A stretch of DNA of 17,772 bases from SIG459 sp045638085. Lineage in GTDB: Bacteria > Bacillota > Clostridia > Oscillospirales > Oscillospiraceae. The number at the start of each line of letters is the position of its first letter. Positions within the stretch are counted from its first letter, which is position 1. The stretch covers positions 1 to 17,772 of the forward strand of contig JAZUAQ010000196.1 in the NCBI GenBank assembly GCA_045638085.1, read 5' to 3'. Below are positions 1 to 7,473 of the stretch, one piece after another. The translations under genes and the position numbers were made by a program. The notes under the pieces are model-generated. The model made no database searches, was not told the DNA's origin, and saw nothing but the letters and a program-made list of their open reading frames with translations.

Positions 1-926
1 TAGAGGTGGGAAGAAATTCCCAGCTCAGCAAGAAGGAAGCGGCCGTCGCCATTGATGTCGATGCTGGAGTAAGCTGCTGCAATGCACTTGAAAAGACCGA
101 AGAGCAGAGCGGACCAGGCGATGTTGCCGGGCTTCCAGTTACCGAAGATCATAACCGCCAAAGCAAGGAAGCCGAAACCGGCAACGCTGCCGTCTGCAGA
201 GCAGTTGGTGGTGGTGAGGGCATAGACGAAACCGCCCATACCTGCCAGCGCGCCGGAAATGGTGGTGCCGGCGTAGCGCATGCGGTAAACATTGATGCCC
301 AGAGAGTCGGCAGCCTGAGGATTTTCGCCGCAGGCGCGGAGACGAAGACCGAACTTGGTCTTATAAAGAAGGATGCTGAGCACAATGAAGAGAATAATGC
401 AGACGTAGGTTGCAATGTAAACCTTCAGCAGGAAGGTATCGGTAAAGAAGTCAACCTCAGCCCGTCGGTCAATGCCGAAGGTGGAGCGCTTGAGCATGAA
501 CCAGCTTGCGGAGTCGCCGGAGAACATCTGGAGGGTGTTCTGGTTGGCAATGATGCGAACAAGGAAGAGAACCAGAGCGGGAGCCAGAAGGTTAAGTGCG
601 GTACCGCCGATGGTCTGGTCGGCGCGGAGGTTAACAGAGGCGAAACTGAGGAGCAATGAGAAGATGGCGCCGAATATAGCGGCAACCAGCATTGCCAGAA
701 GCTCGAAGCCCTGAAGAGCTATCCAGTTTTTCGCATCATAAGCTGCCTGAAAAACTTCTGCCTGCTGCATAACGCGTACGAAAAGAACTCCGATGAAAGC
801 GCCGAAGATCATGATACCTTCAAGAGCCAGGTTGATGATACCGCTTCGCTCAGCGAAAACGCCGGCGAGAGCAACAATCATAAGGGGGACGGCGTAGATA
901 AGAGTCTGCTGAATCAGAAATGTCAT
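1..926 (-). CDS. Nucleoside ABC transporter permease, second subunit (3' end beyond window)
   Basis: This is an inner-membrane permease of the branched-chain/ribose type used by BMP-type nucleoside importers (YufQ/NupQ-like). The reading frame starts at ATG 924-926 and stays open to the left edge, so the C-terminus is missing. The visible protein starts MTFLIQQTLIYAVPLMIVAL. It then has AERSGIINLALEGIMIFGAF, the typical start of the core of this family (G-I-x-N-L-x-x-E-G). Further on are NLRADQTIGGTALNLLAP, and RLRACGENPQAADSLGIN, a conserved cytoplasmic coupling loop. Several long hydrophobic segments are visible. Its ATG overlaps the TGA of the preceding permease (ATGA at 923-926), so the two are probably translationally coupled and form a heterodimeric pore with the ATPase encoded upstream. 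Nucleoside specificity is inferred from the family and from the deoD/udk/tdk neighbours. Confidence 0.9.
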   Translation of the reverse strand, partial: MTFLIQQTLIYAVPLMIVALAGVFAERSGIINLALEGIMIFGAFIGVLFVRVMQQAEVFQAAYDAKNWIALQGFELLAMLVAAIFGAIFSLLLSFASVNLRADQTIGGTALNLLAPALVLFLVRIIANQNTLQMFSGDSASWFMLKRSTFGIDRRAEVDFFTDTFLLKVYIATYVCIILFIVLSILLYKTKFGLRLRACGENPQAADSLGINVYRMRYAGTTISGALAGMGGFVYALTTTNCSADGSVAGFGFLALAVMIFGNWKPGNIAWSALLFGLFKCIAAAYSSIDINGDGRFLLAELGISSHL

Positions 927-2248
927 ACCTCGTCGCCTCCTTTCTCGGTTTCATCTTCCGAAACTGTCTGTAATTCTTCGGAAGAGGGTTCTTCGCTAAC
1001 GGGCTCTTTTTCAGTAACGGGCGAAGGTTCAGCATTGGCGTTTACCGCGCCAACCTTGTCCTTTTTGCGGCCGCTGAGCCACATGCGGATAACAAGAGAG
1101 AATGCGGAGAGGTAAACGATAACGGCGATGATAACGTCGGTGATGTATTCGTTGTAAGCAGTGAGCTTGGTGAGCTGGAGACCAACGATGTCCAGCATAG
1201 CCATGAATATACCGGAGAAGACAACAGCGATGGGGTTGTTCAGAGCCAGAAGAGCAACGGGGATGCCGTTGAAACCTGCGGCGGGGAGAGACTGGTAGGT
1301 GGTCCAGAAGAATTCGGTGTTGCCGCTGAGCCAGTAGAGGCTGGCGCCTGCAGCTGCAAGAGAACCGGCAATAGCCATGGAGAGAACCATGTTGCGCTTA
1401 TCCTTGATGCCGGCGTAGCGGGCGCTGTGGCGGTTGGCGCCGCAGGCCTTAAGCTCATAGCCCAGGGTGGTTTTGTTCATGATGATGTACATCAGTATTG
1501 CAATTATAATTGCAATCAGAATGCCGCCGTTGACCTGGCTGCCTTCAAAGATTTTGTCAAGACCCAGCTTGGGAGTGGCAATACCTGCGCCTTCCACATA
1601 AACACCGTCCACAAGACCGTAGGTGGTTTTATAAATGTAGCCGGTTTTGGTGTTTTCAACAATGTTTTTCAGATTGGATTTATCGAAAAACCATGTTACA
1701 AGGTTTGCGGCTATCCAGTTGGTCATAATGCAGGCAAGAACCTCGTTAATGTTGAGGAAGGCTTTGACGATTCCGGGAAGTGCGCCCCAGATCGCACCGG
1801 CGAGACATCCGGCAACAAAGGCGAGGATCCAGATGATAACAGGGGGGAGAGTACCTGCGGGAATGGAGAGAGCAACAAACAATGTGGCTGCAGTACCCAT
1901 CAGGTACTGGCCGGGAGCGCCGATGTTGAAAAGACCGGTTTTGAATGCAACTGCAACAGAAAGGCCGGTGAGAATCAGGGGTGTTGCGCGGAAGAGCATG
2001 TTGCCAACGTTGGCACCGTTAAAGCCCCAGGTGAGATTGCCTACGCTGTCACGACCGGTGGAGAGAATACCTGCAAAAATAAGGCGGAAGCCTTCCCAAG
2101 TGCCGGCAAGGGAGATGCGCTCATTGAAAAGACCAACGAGAACAACGGCAATACCTCCGACAAGGAGACCAATGAGAATACTTATAAGGGAGGACAAAAT
2201 CTTCTTGGTGCCGTCTTTGTTGTAGAGGTTGACTAACTTTTCTTTCAT
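923..2248 (-). CDS. Nucleoside ABC transporter permease, first subunit
   Basis: This 441-residue permease is of the YufP/NupP type, paired with the permease downstream. A hydrophobic N-terminal segment (about residues 17-40) is followed by the family motif VAFKTGLFNIGAPGQYLMGT. The coupling loop ELKACGANRHSARYAGI is typical of permeases that dock onto an ABC ATPase. Most relatives are about 350-370 residues. The extra length is partly an extracytoplasmic loop and partly an acidic tail (about residues 395-441, Glu/Ser/Pro-rich) after the last membrane segment. A strong GGAGGTGAGG ribosome binding site precedes ATG 2246-2248. The start overlaps the ATPase stop (ATGA 2245-2248), and its own stop overlaps the next permease start. 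It would form the membrane channel for nucleosides delivered by the BMP lipoprotein. Confidence 0.92.
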   Translation of the reverse strand: MKEKLVNLYNKDGTKKILSSLISILIGLLVGGIAVVLVGLFNERISLAGTWEGFRLIFAGILSTGRDSVGNLTWGFNGANVGNMLFRATPLILTGLSVAVAFKTGLFNIGAPGQYLMGTAATLFVALSIPAGTLPPVIIWILAFVAGCLAGAIWGALPGIVKAFLNINEVLACIMTNWIAANLVTWFFDKSNLKNIVENTKTGYIYKTTYGLVDGVYVEGAGIATPKLGLDKIFEGSQVNGGILIAIIIAILMYIIMNKTTLGYELKACGANRHSARYAGIKDKRNMVLSMAIAGSLAAAGASLYWLSGNTEFFWTTYQSLPAAGFNGIPVALLALNNPIAVVFSGIFMAMLDIVGLQLTKLTAYNEYITDVIIAVIVYLSAFSLVIRMWLSGRKKDKVGAVNANAEPSPVTEKEPVSEEPSSEELQTVSEDETEKGGDEV

Positions 2249-3798
2249 TTTGCCTCACCTCCAACATTTTCGCGCTTAGCGCCTGCCATATAAAGACCAA
2301 GCTCAGATACGGTGGTCTTCTTGGGATTGAGCTCACCAACGATCTCACCCTCATACATAACGAGGATGCGGTCGGAAAGGCTCATAACTTCTTCAAGCTC
2401 AAGGCTGACCAGCAAAATGGCCTTGCCCTTGTCACGCTCGGCAATGAGCTGACCGTGGATATATTCAATAGCGCCGACGTCCAGGCCGCGGGTGGGCTGA
2501 ACGGCAACGATGAGAGACTTGTCTCTGTCAACTTCACGGGCGATGATAGCCTTCTGCTGGTTACCGCCGGACATGCTGCGGGCAACGGTGATGCTGCCCT
2601 GACCGGAGCGAACGTCATACTGCTCTATAAGAGCATCGGAATATTCGCGAACAGCGTCATTTTTGATGAAGCCCAGCTTCTGGAACTGAGGCTCATTATA
2701 GCGCTGGAGAACCATGTTCTGCTCCAGCGTAAAGTCCAGAACAAGGCCGTGCTTATGTCTGTCTTCGGGAATGTGGCTCATGTTGGCGCCACGGGTTTTG
2801 ATACTTGCCTTGGAAATATCCTTGCCGCAGAGGGTGACCTTTCCGCCGTTGCTCTTCTCAAGGCCGGTGAGGCCGTAGACAAGCTCGGTCTGACCGTTGC
2901 CGTCGATACCTGCGATGCAGACGATTTCGCCTGCGCGGACCTCAAAGGAAACATTGTTTACGGCATTTTTCTTGCCAAGGGCAGAAGGAACGCAAAGACC
3001 CTGAACGGAAAGTACGGTTTCGGCGGGCTTAGCCTCGGTCTTGTCGACCTCCAGCTGGACGGGGCGACCGACCATCATGTTGCTGAGTTCCTGCTTGTTG
3101 GTGTTTTTGGTTTCAACAGTGCCGATATACTTGCCCTTGCGAAGGACAGTAACGCGGTCGGAGACAGCCATAATCTCGTTGAGCTTATGGGTGATGAAGA
3201 GAATGCTCTTGCCTTCGGCGGCAAAGCCCTTCATGGTTGCCATCAGTTCATCGATCTCCTGAGGAGTCAAAACTGCGGTGGGCTCGTCGAAAATGAGAAT
3301 GTCGTTGTCGCGATAGAGCATCTTCAGGATTTCAACGCGCTGCTGCATACCGACGGTGATATTTTCGATTTTGGCATCAAGGTCAACGGAGAGACCGTAT
3401 TTCTTACTGATTTCCTCAACCTTTTTGCGGGCAGCCTTCTTCTGGAGGAAGCCCATCTTGGTGGTCTCGGCACCGAGGACGATATTGTCCATTACAGTGA
3501 AAACGTCAACCAGCTTGAAGTGCTGGTGGACCATGCCTATACCCAATGCGGTTGCATCGTTGGGGTTATTGATTTTAACAACTTCGCCGTTTTTGCGGAT
3601 CTCACCCTTTTCGGGCTGATAGAGTCCGAACAGAACACTCATAAGAGTGGATTTGCCGGCGCCGTTTTCGCCCAGCAGGGCGTGGATTTCGCCTCTCTTG
3701 AGCTGCAGAGTTATATCGTCATTAGCTCTTATTCCGGGGAATTCCTTGGTGATGTTAAGCATCTCTATTACATAAGGAGAGCCTTCCATACAAGCCAC
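2245..3798 (-). CDS. Nucleoside ABC transporter ATP-binding protein, two fused ABC domains
   Basis: This cytoplasmic ATPase of 517 residues has two ABC modules in one chain, as in YufO/NupO and the sugar importers RbsA/MglA. Domain 1 has Walker A GENGAGKST (about 43-51), an unusual signature VGMQQ (149-153) in place of LSGGQ, and Walker B ILIFDEPT. Domain 2 has a degenerate Walker A, GIDGNGQTE (297-305), lacking the GKS/T lysine; a good signature MSGGN (409-413); and a Walker B, LIVAVQPTRGLD, with Gln for the catalytic Glu. The asymmetry is normal for the family: one composite site is probably hydrolytic and the other mainly structural. The GTG at 3796-3798 lies 7 bases after GAGG, and ATG 3787-3789 (three codons later) is an alternative start. 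It follows a promoter at 3849-3877 and couples directly to the two permeases. Confidence 0.93.
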   Translation of the reverse strand: MACMEGSPYVIEMLNITKEFPGIRANDDITLQLKRGEIHALLGENGAGKSTLMSVLFGLYQPEKGEIRKNGEVVKINNPNDATALGIGMVHQHFKLVDVFTVMDNIVLGAETTKMGFLQKKAARKKVEEISKKYGLSVDLDAKIENITVGMQQRVEILKMLYRDNDILIFDEPTAVLTPQEIDELMATMKGFAAEGKSILFITHKLNEIMAVSDRVTVLRKGKYIGTVETKNTNKQELSNMMVGRPVQLEVDKTEAKPAETVLSVQGLCVPSALGKKNAVNNVSFEVRAGEIVCIAGIDGNGQTELVYGLTGLEKSNGGKVTLCGKDISKASIKTRGANMSHIPEDRHKHGLVLDFTLEQNMVLQRYNEPQFQKLGFIKNDAVREYSDALIEQYDVRSGQGSITVARSMSGGNQQKAIIAREVDRDKSLIVAVQPTRGLDVGAIEYIHGQLIAERDKGKAILLVSLELEEVMSLSDRILVMYEGEIVGELNPKKTTVSELGLYMAGAKRENVGGEAK

Positions 3799-3848
3799 CC
3801 ACTTTCCTCTTTTTCTTTTGGACCATAGTCAGGTCATAATACCATTTT

Positions 3849-3877
3849 ATTATAATATCCAACAGGGAAAAAAGCAA
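3849..3877 (-). promoter_or_regulatory. Sigma-A-type promoter before the ABC ATPase gene
   Basis: On the minus strand, TTGCTT (3872-3877) and TATAAT (3849-3854) are separated by 17 bases. It lies downstream of the bmp terminator and about 50 bases before the ATPase start, so the ATPase and permeases can be transcribed independently of the binding protein. Seen in sequence; activity is inferred. Confidence 0.6.
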
Positions 3878-3942
3878 GAAAAGCATTGCTGTACCTACGG
3901 AAAAATCAAGCACGAAATTATGTTATAAATAACGAAAAAGGC

Positions 3943-3976
3943 AAAAAAAAGGAAGCCCCGAAGGACTTCCTTTTTT
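3943..3976 (-). terminator. Rho-independent terminator after the bmp lipoprotein gene
   Basis: The hairpin GGAAGCCC / GGACTTCC (arms 3951-3958 and 3963-3970, one G-U pair, 4-base loop) is flanked by A8 on the left and T6 on the right. On the minus strand it ends in an eight-U run. It lies just past the bmp stop codon. The symmetric flanks would allow termination in both directions, but only the minus direction has an upstream gene. Confidence 0.85.
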
Positions 3977-3987
3977 GTTGTTAATTC

Positions 3988-5211
3988 TTATACTTCGGGA
4001 ACAGCGCCGATAACGTTGACAGTGGTGTTCTCGGTGCTTGCGGGAGCATTAACGGTGGAATCGTTGTCGATAACGAGAGCGCCGGAAGCCATGTCAGCCA
4101 GCATTGCCTCGTAAGCCTCAACGGTCCAGCCCTCGAGGGACCAGGTAGCGGTGGGCAGACCTACAGCGCCGTCTTTTGCGCCGAGGGAAGTGCCGGTGCC
4201 GTTGCCGCCGATTTCAGCCCAGGTGCCGTCGTAAGCCTTTGCGCAAGCCCACTGAACGGAAGCAGCAAGACCCTTCATAGCAGAGGTGATAACGGTGCCG
4301 GACTCGAAGCTCTGGTCAACGTCAAGGCCGATAACAGCGCCGTCGTTAGCAGCTGCAGCTGCAACGATGGACTGGAACATAGAACCGCCGCAGGCGAAGA
4401 TGACCTCGGTGCCGTTTGCATACCAGCCGGCAGCCATGGTCTGGAGTTCGGGAGAAGCGGAGAAGGATGCGCCGTGCTCCCAAGAGTAGTTGATTTCAAC
4501 GTTTACGCCCAGTTCCTTGGCAGCTGCACCAGCGCCCTGAACGAAGCCGTAACCGTAACGGATGCAAGCGGGGTTAGAGCCGCCGCCGCCGCCGCAGAAG
4601 CCGAGCTTGGTGTAGCCGTCCATGACAGCTGCGAAGCCAGCGAGGTAGCCGGGCTGCTCTTCTGCGAAGAAGATGCCTGCAGCGTTGGCGAGACCGAGAT
4701 CCCAACCGTCGATGAAGACGAACTTAACATCGGTGAACTCAGCAGCAGCCTTAGCAAGAGCGGTGCCCTGCATGAAGCCAGCAGCAACAACGACTTCAGC
4801 GCCGTTCTCGCAAGCAGCCTTCATAGCGTCGTAACGGTCGTCATCAGTTGCCTGATCGCCGTTAGCGGGCTGATAGTACTTGTAAGCAAGACCGTTGTTG
4901 GCAGCGAAGAGCTTAACGCCGTCATAGGTGCCCTGGTTGAAGGACTTATCCTTGAGCTGGCCAACGTCGGTGACGAAAGCGATCTGATACTTACCGTCAG
5001 CGGAAGTCATATCGTCGGGGATTTCGTCGGGGTTGGTGATGACGGTGGGCTCAGCGGGCTCAGCGGGAGCTGCGGGCTCAGCGGGAGCTGCGGGCTCAGC
5101 AGGAGCTGCGGGCTCAGCAGGAGCTGCAGGAGCTGCGGGAGCGGAGTTGCCGCAAGCGCACAGAGCGAAGACCATCACGAGTGCAAGAAACAGTGCGATG
5201 AACTTTTTCAT
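3988..5211 (-). CDS. BMP-family nucleoside-binding lipoprotein
   Basis: This is the extracytoplasmic substrate-binding component of the nucleoside ABC importer (BMP/Med/PnrA family), 407 residues. It has a lipoprotein signal peptide: MKK, a hydrophobic stretch, then the lipobox L-C-A-C with the lipidated Cys at residue 20. An Ala/Pro/Glu linker (about residues 24-56), built from a six-residue AAPAEP repeat, probably works as a flexible tether from the membrane. The binding domain starts near residue 75 with IAFVTDVGQLKDKSFNQGTY, the family hallmark D-x-G-x(3)-D-x-S-F-N-Q. The ATG at 5209-5211 follows AAAGGAG with 8-base spacing. It lies between deoD and the transporter genes and has its own promoter and terminator, suggesting high-level expression. 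Binding of purine nucleosides is inferred from relatives such as PnrA; the exact ligand cannot be read from the sequence. Confidence 0.93.
   Translation of the reverse strand: MKKFIALFLALVMVFALCACGNSAPAAPAAPAEPAAPAEPAAPAEPAAPAEPAEPTVITNPDEIPDDMTSADGKYQIAFVTDVGQLKDKSFNQGTYDGVKLFAANNGLAYKYYQPANGDQATDDDRYDAMKAACENGAEVVVAAGFMQGTALAKAAAEFTDVKFVFIDGWDLGLANAAGIFFAEEQPGYLAGFAAVMDGYTKLGFCGGGGGSNPACIRYGYGFVQGAGAAAKELGVNVEINYSWEHGASFSASPELQTMAAGWYANGTEVIFACGGSMFQSIVAAAAANDGAVIGLDVDQSFESGTVITSAMKGLAASVQWACAKAYDGTWAEIGGNGTGTSLGAKDGAVGLPTATWSLEGWTVEAYEAMLADMASGALVIDNDSTVNAPASTENTTVNVIGAVPEV
5047..5136 (-). repeat. 18-bp tandem repeat encoding the AAPAEP linker
   Basis: Four consecutive 18-base units (5056-5073, 5074-5091, 5092-5109, 5110-5127), all of the form gggctcagcRggagctgc, are flanked by half-units at 5047-5055 and 5128-5136. 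Each unit encodes Ala-Ala-Pro-Ala-Glu-Pro in the lipoprotein linker. The units are identical except for one G/A position, where two adjacent units share each variant, which suggests recent duplication. Confidence 0.95.
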
Positions 5212-5283
5212 GTTTTTTTCTCCTTTGATATATTTTTTGTTTTTTTGCTAACACTTTTATGGGTTTGCATTAAACATGCGGGT

Positions 5284-5313
5284 ATTATATCACCATTCCA
5301 AGGACTAAATCAA
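5284..5313 (-). promoter_or_regulatory. Sigma-A-type promoter for the bmp lipoprotein gene
   Basis: On the minus strand, TTGATT (5308-5313) and TATAAT (5284-5289) are 18 bases apart. The -10 is about 75 bases upstream of the lipoprotein ATG. The intervening leader is A-rich and I see no riboswitch fold in it. Confidence 0.55.
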
Positions 5314-5339
5314 GCTTTAAACCGAAAGAAATGGCGGCC

Positions 5340-5361
5340 ACATAAGAGAAAATTCTTATGT
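5340..5361 (-). terminator. Hairpin after deoD, possible weak terminator
   Basis: The inverted repeat ACATAAGA (5340-5347) / TCTTATGT (5354-5361), loop of 6, lies right after the deoD stop. It is AT-rich, and only a broken U-run (ATTTCTTTC) follows it some bases later on the minus strand. It may give partial termination or protect the 3' end. Confidence 0.3.
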
Positions 5362-5367
5362 AAACAT

Positions 5368-6093
5368 TTATTTTGCGGCCATTTTAACGGCGGTATCCAG
5401 AGCAACCTCCATCATCTGGGTGAAGGCGGTCTGACGAGCTTCTGCGGGCATAACCTCGGGGCGGTAGATGTGGTCGGAGATGGTGCAGATGGCGAGAGCG
5501 CGCTTGCCGAGACGGGCGGCGTTCATATAAAGACCTGCGGCTTCCATTTCGATGGCCATAACGCCCATCTTCTTCCAACGGTCGGAGCTGTCGCTGCCGT
5601 CGGAATAGAAGTTATCGGAGGAGAGGAGGTTACCCACTTTGGGAGTGAGGCCTTTTTCTTCCATAACATCGATAGCGGCGCGCATAAGAGTATAGTCTGC
5701 AATGGGAGCAAAGGTGCCCCAGAGACCGAACTGATGAGCAAAGTTGGAGTCGGGGCAGGCGCCCTGACCGATAACTATATCCATAAGCTGAAGCTCGTCC
5801 TTGAGTGCGCCTGCGGAGCCAACGCGGATAATGTTTTCAACACCGTATTCGGTGTAAAGCTCCCAGGAATATATGCCTATGGAGGGGATGCCCATACCGG
5901 AAGCCATAACGGTTACGGGAACACCCTTCCAGGTTCCGGTGTAGCCCTGAACTCCGCGGGTGTTGTTCACAAGGACGGGATTTTCAAGGAAGGTTTCTGC
6001 AATGAACTTGCTGCGGAGGGGATCGCCGGGCATGAGAACGGTTTTGGCAATCTCGCCTGCTTTTGCGGTTATATGGGGAGTGGGAATGGCCAT
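5368..6093 (-). CDS. deoD: Purine nucleoside phosphorylase, DeoD type
   Basis: This cytoplasmic enzyme splits purine (deoxy)ribonucleosides with phosphate into free base and (deoxy)ribose-1-phosphate. The 241 residues match the hexameric low-molecular-weight DeoD family in length. Visible motifs are TPHI with His7, MPGDPLRSKFIAETF (21-35) with phosphate-binding Arg27, IIRVGSAGAL with Arg90 (88-97), IEMEAAGLY (181-189, ribose contacts), and TISDH with Asp207 as the purine-protonating acid and Arg220 as its partner. These line up with E. coli His4, Arg24, Arg87, Asp204 and Arg217 with a constant offset. The ATG at 6091-6093 is preceded by AGGAGG at good spacing. It is the promoter-proximal gene of the leftward nucleoside importer locus, so it probably acts on the nucleosides brought in. 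Divergent to udk. Confidence 0.97.
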   Translation of the reverse strand: MAIPTPHITAKAGEIAKTVLMPGDPLRSKFIAETFLENPVLVNNTRGVQGYTGTWKGVPVTVMASGMGIPSIGIYSWELYTEYGVENIIRVGSAGALKDELQLMDIVIGQGACPDSNFAHQFGLWGTFAPIADYTLMRAAIDVMEEKGLTPKVGNLLSSDNFYSDGSDSSDRWKKMGVMAIEMEAAGLYMNAARLGKRALAICTISDHIYRPEVMPAEARQTAFTQMMEVALDTAVKMAAK

Positions 6094-6137
6094 GGAAATT
6101 CCTCCTGAATAATTTAATAAGACTTTGTCTGTTCAAA

Positions 6138-6165
6138 ATTATATTATATTTTTCTTAAAAGTCAA
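6138..6165 (-). promoter_or_regulatory. Sigma-A-type promoter for deoD
   Basis: On the minus strand, TTGACT (6160-6165) is 16 bases from TATAAT (6138-6143). A second overlapping TATAAT lies at 6143-6148. It is about 45 bases before the deoD start and sits almost back to back with the likely udk promoter. Confidence 0.65.
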
Positions 6166-6166
6166 T

Positions 6167-6193
6167 TTGCATAAGGTGGCATTGTGTGATAAT
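6167..6193 (+). promoter_or_regulatory. Likely extended -10 promoter for udk-tdk
   Basis: An extended -10, TG-T-GATAAT (hexamer 6188-6193, TG at 6185-6186), lies about 32 bases before the udk ATG. A poor -35, TTGCAT (6167-6172), sits at a short 15-base spacing. It starts one base from the deoD -35 on the opposite strand. Confidence 0.45.
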
Positions 6194-6224
6194 ATGTTGA
6201 AAAAATGATAAACAGGAGGCTGAC

Positions 6225-6848
6225 ATGGAAGTTTTGACCATCGGCATTGCCGGAGGCACCGGCAGCGGCAAAACCACCATCACCAGACGCATAGTCAAAG
6301 AATTCGGCGGGAATGTTTCCGTTATTTATCACGATAATTACTATAAGGCCCACGATGAGATGCCCTATTCCGAGCGCTGCAAACTCAATTATGACCATCC
6401 CGATGCCTTTGATACCGAGCTTATGATTGAGCATATCAAGTCTCTCAAGCAGGGTAAAAGCGTGCTGTGCCCCGTTTATGACTACACCGTACATAACCGC
6501 TCGGACAAAACCGTTGAGATTCGCCCCGCCAGGGTGCTTATAGTGGAAGGCATACTGATCTTTGCGGATAAGCAGTTGAGAGACGAGATGGATATCAAGC
6601 TCTTTGTGGATACGGACGCCGACGTGCGTATTCTCCGACGAATTGTGCGTGATGTACGCGACAGAGGCAGAAGCCTTGAGAGCGTTGTGAATCAGTATCT
6701 GGGCACGGTCAAGCCCATGCATGAACAGTTTGTTGAGCCCAGCAAGCGCTGCGCCGATGTTATCATCCCCGAGGGAGGACGTAATGCCGTTGCCTTGAGC
6801 ATGGTTATGGAGCGCATAAGAGCATATCTGGGAAAGAAAGGTGAATAA
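6225..6848 (+). CDS. udk: Uridine kinase
   Basis: This cytoplasmic kinase converts uridine and cytidine to UMP and CMP using ATP or GTP. The 207 residues are the normal length for bacterial Udk. Motifs are Walker A GGTGSGKTT (10-18), YHDNYYK (35-41) with the substrate-site Asp and Tyr, NYDHPDAFD (about 55-63), VLIVEGILIF (Walker B region), and the lid segment RRIVRDVRDRGRS. AGGAGG lies 8 bases before ATG 6225. It is divergently transcribed from deoD and followed after two bases by thymidine kinase, so the two pyrimidine nucleoside kinases probably form an operon with shared control. Confidence 0.97.
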   Translation: MEVLTIGIAGGTGSGKTTITRRIVKEFGGNVSVIYHDNYYKAHDEMPYSERCKLNYDHPDAFDTELMIEHIKSLKQGKSVLCPVYDYTVHNRSDKTVEIRPARVLIVEGILIFADKQLRDEMDIKLFVDTDADVRILRRIVRDVRDRGRSLESVVNQYLGTVKPMHEQFVEPSKRCADVIIPEGGRNAVALSMVMERIRAYLGKKGE

Positions 6849-6850
6849 AA

Positions 6851-7429
6851 ATGGCAAAGCTTTATTTTAAGTACGGAGCAATGGGCTCCAGCAAATCCGC
6901 GCAGGCTCTTATTACCCAGTTTAACTATGAGGAGCTTGGAATGAAGGTTTGGCTCATCAAGCCCAGTACCGATAACCGTGACGGAGCGGATATAATCAAA
7001 AGCCGCATTGGTCTTATGCGCCACGCTCAGGTTATAACTCCCGATCAAAATGTGATTGAGGAATATCATAAGGCAGGCAAGTTTGATGTTATCATTGCCG
7101 ACGAGGCTCAGTTCCTCTCTCCCCAGCAGATTGACCAGCTCCGCGATATCGTGGACGAGGAAAATGTTCCCGTTTTGTGCTTCGGTCTTCGCACAGACTT
7201 CCTCACCAACTTCTTCCCCGGTGCCCGCAGACTTATGGAGCTTGCCGACTCCATTACCGAGATAAAAACCGTCTGCAGCTGCGGACATAAAGCCACCGTC
7301 AATGCAAGAATAGACGGCGAGGGCAGAGTTGTTACCAAGGGAAGCCAGATTCTTATCGGCGGCAACGATAGCTATATCGCTATGTGCCATAAGTGCTGGA
7401 AAAAGAAAATCGCCGAGCAGGGCGAGTGA
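6851..7429 (+). CDS. tdk: Thymidine kinase
   Basis: This type II (TK1-like) thymidine kinase, 192 residues, phosphorylates thymidine and deoxyuridine. The P-loop GAMGSSKS (9-16) is at the N-terminus. IIADEAQFL (81-89) carries the catalytic base Glu85. The lasso/zinc region has Cys142-x-Cys144 and Cys179-x-x-Cys182. The CxC pair, instead of CxxC, together with the IGGNDSY segment, resembles the E. coli Tdk subgroup. It starts two bases after the udk stop; the upstream AAAGGTG is a moderate ribosome binding site and translation is probably coupled. A strong terminator follows at 7447-7473. Confidence 0.97.
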   Translation: MAKLYFKYGAMGSSKSAQALITQFNYEELGMKVWLIKPSTDNRDGADIIKSRIGLMRHAQVITPDQNVIEEYHKAGKFDVIIADEAQFLSPQQIDQLRDIVDEENVPVLCFGLRTDFLTNFFPGARRLMELADSITEIKTVCSCGHKATVNARIDGEGRVVTKGSQILIGGNDSYIAMCHKCWKKKIAEQGE

Positions 7430-7446
7430 TTCATATAAATATTTTT

Positions 7447-7473
7447 GGGGTGGGCGATAGCCCGCCCCTTTTT
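7447..7473 (+). terminator. Rho-independent terminator of udk-tdk
   Basis: A 9-bp GC-rich stem, GGGGTGGGC (7447-7455) / GCCCGCCCC (7460-7468), has a GATA loop and is followed by T5 (7469-7473). It directs plus-strand termination. On the minus strand the hairpin is followed by A residues, so it is not a good terminator for the converging ydcZ-like gene, whose stop codon overlaps its T-run. Confidence 0.9.

Noticed and set aside
2245..3798. Damaged second ATP site in the ABC ATPase as a sign of gene decay
   Set aside because: A degenerate Walker A and a Gln in Walker B of the second domain are normal in this two-domain importer family.
2455..3828. 457-codon plus-strand open frame opposite the ABC ATPase
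   Set aside because: Antisense shadow of a clearly recognised gene; no family motifs of its own.
5047..5136. CRISPR-like repeat array
   Set aside because: The units are contiguous with no spacers and lie in frame within a lipoprotein linker.
4474..6108. 544-codon plus-strand open frame
   Set aside because: It runs antisense through both bmp and deoD and across their intergenic gap, with low-complexity Ser/Gly/Cys content; a shadow.
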